Source of the DNA: Avimuribaculum sp964395975
GTDB lineage: Bacteria; Bacteroidota; Bacteroidia; Bacteroidales; Muribaculaceae
DNA length: 15,045 nucleotides
Assembly (NCBI GenBank): GCA_964395975.1
Contig: CAYNBZ010000054.1
Location: forward strand, 1 to 15,045
Direction of reading: 5' to 3'
Position numbers and translations under genes: made by a program. The notes beneath the pieces are model-generated. The model saw nothing but the letters and a program-made list of their open reading frames with translations. It did not search any database and had not been told where the DNA came from. Position 1 is the stretch's first letter. The number at the start of each line of letters is the position of its first letter. Shown here one piece after another: positions 14,307 to 15,045 of this stretch.

Positions 14307-14454
14307 CTAAATCTTACGAATTAGAACCATTTCGTAGAGTCGGACAAGTTGCCCGTCACGTTCTACATAGAATCGAGGACCACCATTCAGTTTCCCTAAT
14401 TTTGACTTAAATTTTATCCATGTCAGCCAATTCTAAACTGCCTAAGATTTCAAA
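14307..14454 (-). pseudogene. Silent, frameshifted C-terminal tail of an EcoRI-family methyltransferase (cassette 2)
   Basis: On the minus strand, directly overlapping the stop of the expressed methyltransferase, the same 14-base word opens a second tail. In its frame it reads FEILGSLELADMDKI and then stops. The next frame continues as KLGKLNGGPRFYVERDGQ and ends LYEMVLIRKI before a TAG stop. The LN, the closing LIRK and the position match the tail family. One surplus base, for example in the AAAA at the GATAAAATTT run, would account for the shift. If that base were absent the tail would be about 43 residues after FEILG. It is not expressed as it stands, because translation ends before it and no start precedes it. 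It could be a decayed cassette, a slippage-controlled one, or a sequencing error. Confidence 0.6.
14441..14454 (-). repeat. Tail-junction repeat, copy 2
   Basis: TTTGAAATCTTAGG on the minus strand, overlapping the last codon and TGA stop of the expressed methyltransferase in another frame. It opens the frameshifted silent tail. Confidence 0.8.
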
Positions 14455-15045
14455 ATTTTTTTCTAATTAAAACACGTGCATATGGCTTTTGAGGTATTCC
14501 ATTCTCCATATAATAAAGCTGACCATCTCTCAGACTGGGGTTTAACTTCTTTAATTCACGGGGATATGGACGTAATCCAAGCTCCCTCCCGGAATCTCCT
14601 TGTGTCTGCCCTAAGATTTCAAATTGTTCAGGGCAATACTTGTCCAAAAACGAGATTGGGACACCCATTACCCCGTCATAGTCCGAAGGGATGGCATCGG
14701 TAAAAGGGACTTCTATGGCGTCGTAATTGTCGTAATGGGCATAGGCGGCTTTCCCCCTTATCTCCTTGTGCCTTGAAAAACGGAGGTTGTCGGCCATAGT
14801 CATCAAAGAGAGCGGTTCGTGACGGCGACCGTGTTCTATATTTGTAAACCATCGCACACCTTTTACTCTGATAAATTTTCGTCCATTCTCATCAATCCTC
14901 CACCCGGCCGCATTCAGAGGGTATTCATCGGGTACTTCAAACTCTCTGTCACCGCTATGAATAGAATATCCCATCCACATCCTGTTTTCTTTTATCAAGG
15001 GGAACACTTCTTTGTAAGTGATGGCATTCATGTTTCCAATGATGA
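14450..15045 (-). CDS. EcoRI-family adenine-specific DNA methyltransferase, 3' part
   Basis: An N6-adenine methyltransferase of the M.EcoRI-like family, cut by the window edge. The open frame continues upstream of the ATG at 15031 as IIGN-MNAITYKEVFP, a segment that belongs inside the family. The true start and the catalytic NPPF/DPPY-type motif are therefore beyond 15045. Visible are 193 residues from that internal methionine, with family-typical NAITYKEVFPLIKENRMWMG, GVRWFTNIEHGRR, YDGVMGVPISFLDKY and PEQFEILG. The last 52 residues after FEILG form a variable tail ending PYARVLIRKKF. The FEILG codons are copy 1 of a 14-base word repeated at two silent tails downstream. Same strand as the DUF262-HNH gene, 350 bases upstream of it. 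Target sequence unknown. Confidence 0.85.
   Translation of the reverse strand, partial: IIGNMNAITYKEVFPLIKENRMWMGYSIHSGDREFEVPDEYPLNAAGWRIDENGRKFIRVKGVRWFTNIEHGRRHEPLSLMTMADNLRFSRHKEIRGKAAYAHYDNYDAIEVPFTDAIPSDYDGVMGVPISFLDKYCPEQFEILGQTQGDSGRELGLRPYPRELKKLNPSLRDGQLYYMENGIPQKPYARVLIRKKF
14610..14623 (-). repeat. Tail-junction repeat, copy 1 (in the expressed gene)
   Basis: TTTGAAATCTTAGG on the minus strand encodes F-E-I-L-G of the expressed methyltransferase. It is identical to the words opening both silent tails. It is in direct orientation to copy 2 (14441-14454) and inverted relative to copy 3 (14117-14130). Confidence 0.8.

Noticed and set aside
14301..14320. TAAGATTT on the minus strand near the end of cassette 2, partly mirroring the 14-base word
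   Set aside because: Only eight bases match and they arise from the codons for the final R-K-I and the stop; too short to count as a fourth site.
1..15045. CRISPR array, tRNA, rRNA or insertion sequence
   Set aside because: No regularly spaced repeats, no cloverleaf with a T-loop, no rRNA motif and no transposase or recombinase frame was found on either strand.

Overview
The window looks like the chromosome of a member of the Bacteroidales. Three upstream regions carry the Bacteroidetes promoter pattern TTTG-N19-21-TAnnTTTG. Gene content also fits: an N-terminal-rubredoxin rubrerythrin with a PerR-like regulator, a Bacteroidetes-type LptE, a receiver-less sigma-54 activator, and a PA14-containing GH31 enzyme. 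Base composition is moderately AT-rich, except for one nuclease gene near the right end.

Positions 239-1324 (minus strand) hold an oxidative-stress pair: a PerR/Fur-family repressor followed by rubrerythrin, with Per-box-like sites over the perR promoter. Positions 1532-5407 (minus strand) hold a compact envelope operon: lysophospholipid-type acyltransferase, sigma-54-dependent activator, LptE lipoprotein, a Bacteroidetes protein of unknown function and SecG, ending at a strong bidirectional hairpin. Divergent from it, 5647-8544 (plus strand) encodes a secreted GH31 alpha-xylosidase/alpha-glucosidase-like enzyme. A long hairpin at 8715-8773 separates it from convergent topA (8906-11272, minus). 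Then come a LacX-like aldose epimerase and a small ABM-domain protein (11513-12687, minus), probably co-transcribed.

The right end (about 12860-15045) is accessory DNA and the most interesting part. It holds a DUF262-HNH nuclease gene and the 3' part of an EcoRI-family adenine methyltransferase gene that runs off the window. Between them lie two extra, silent copies of the methyltransferase C-terminal tail. The expressed tail and both silent tails begin at the same 14-base word, TTTGAAATCTTAGG, which encodes the FEILG motif. One silent tail is in the same orientation and frameshifted. The other is inverted and fully open. Inversion between the outer two copies of the word would join the inverted tail in frame to the methyltransferase body. 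I read this as a candidate shufflon-like tail-switching methyltransferase next to a putative modification-dependent or partner nuclease. No recombinase is visible in the window, so the switching itself is an inference.
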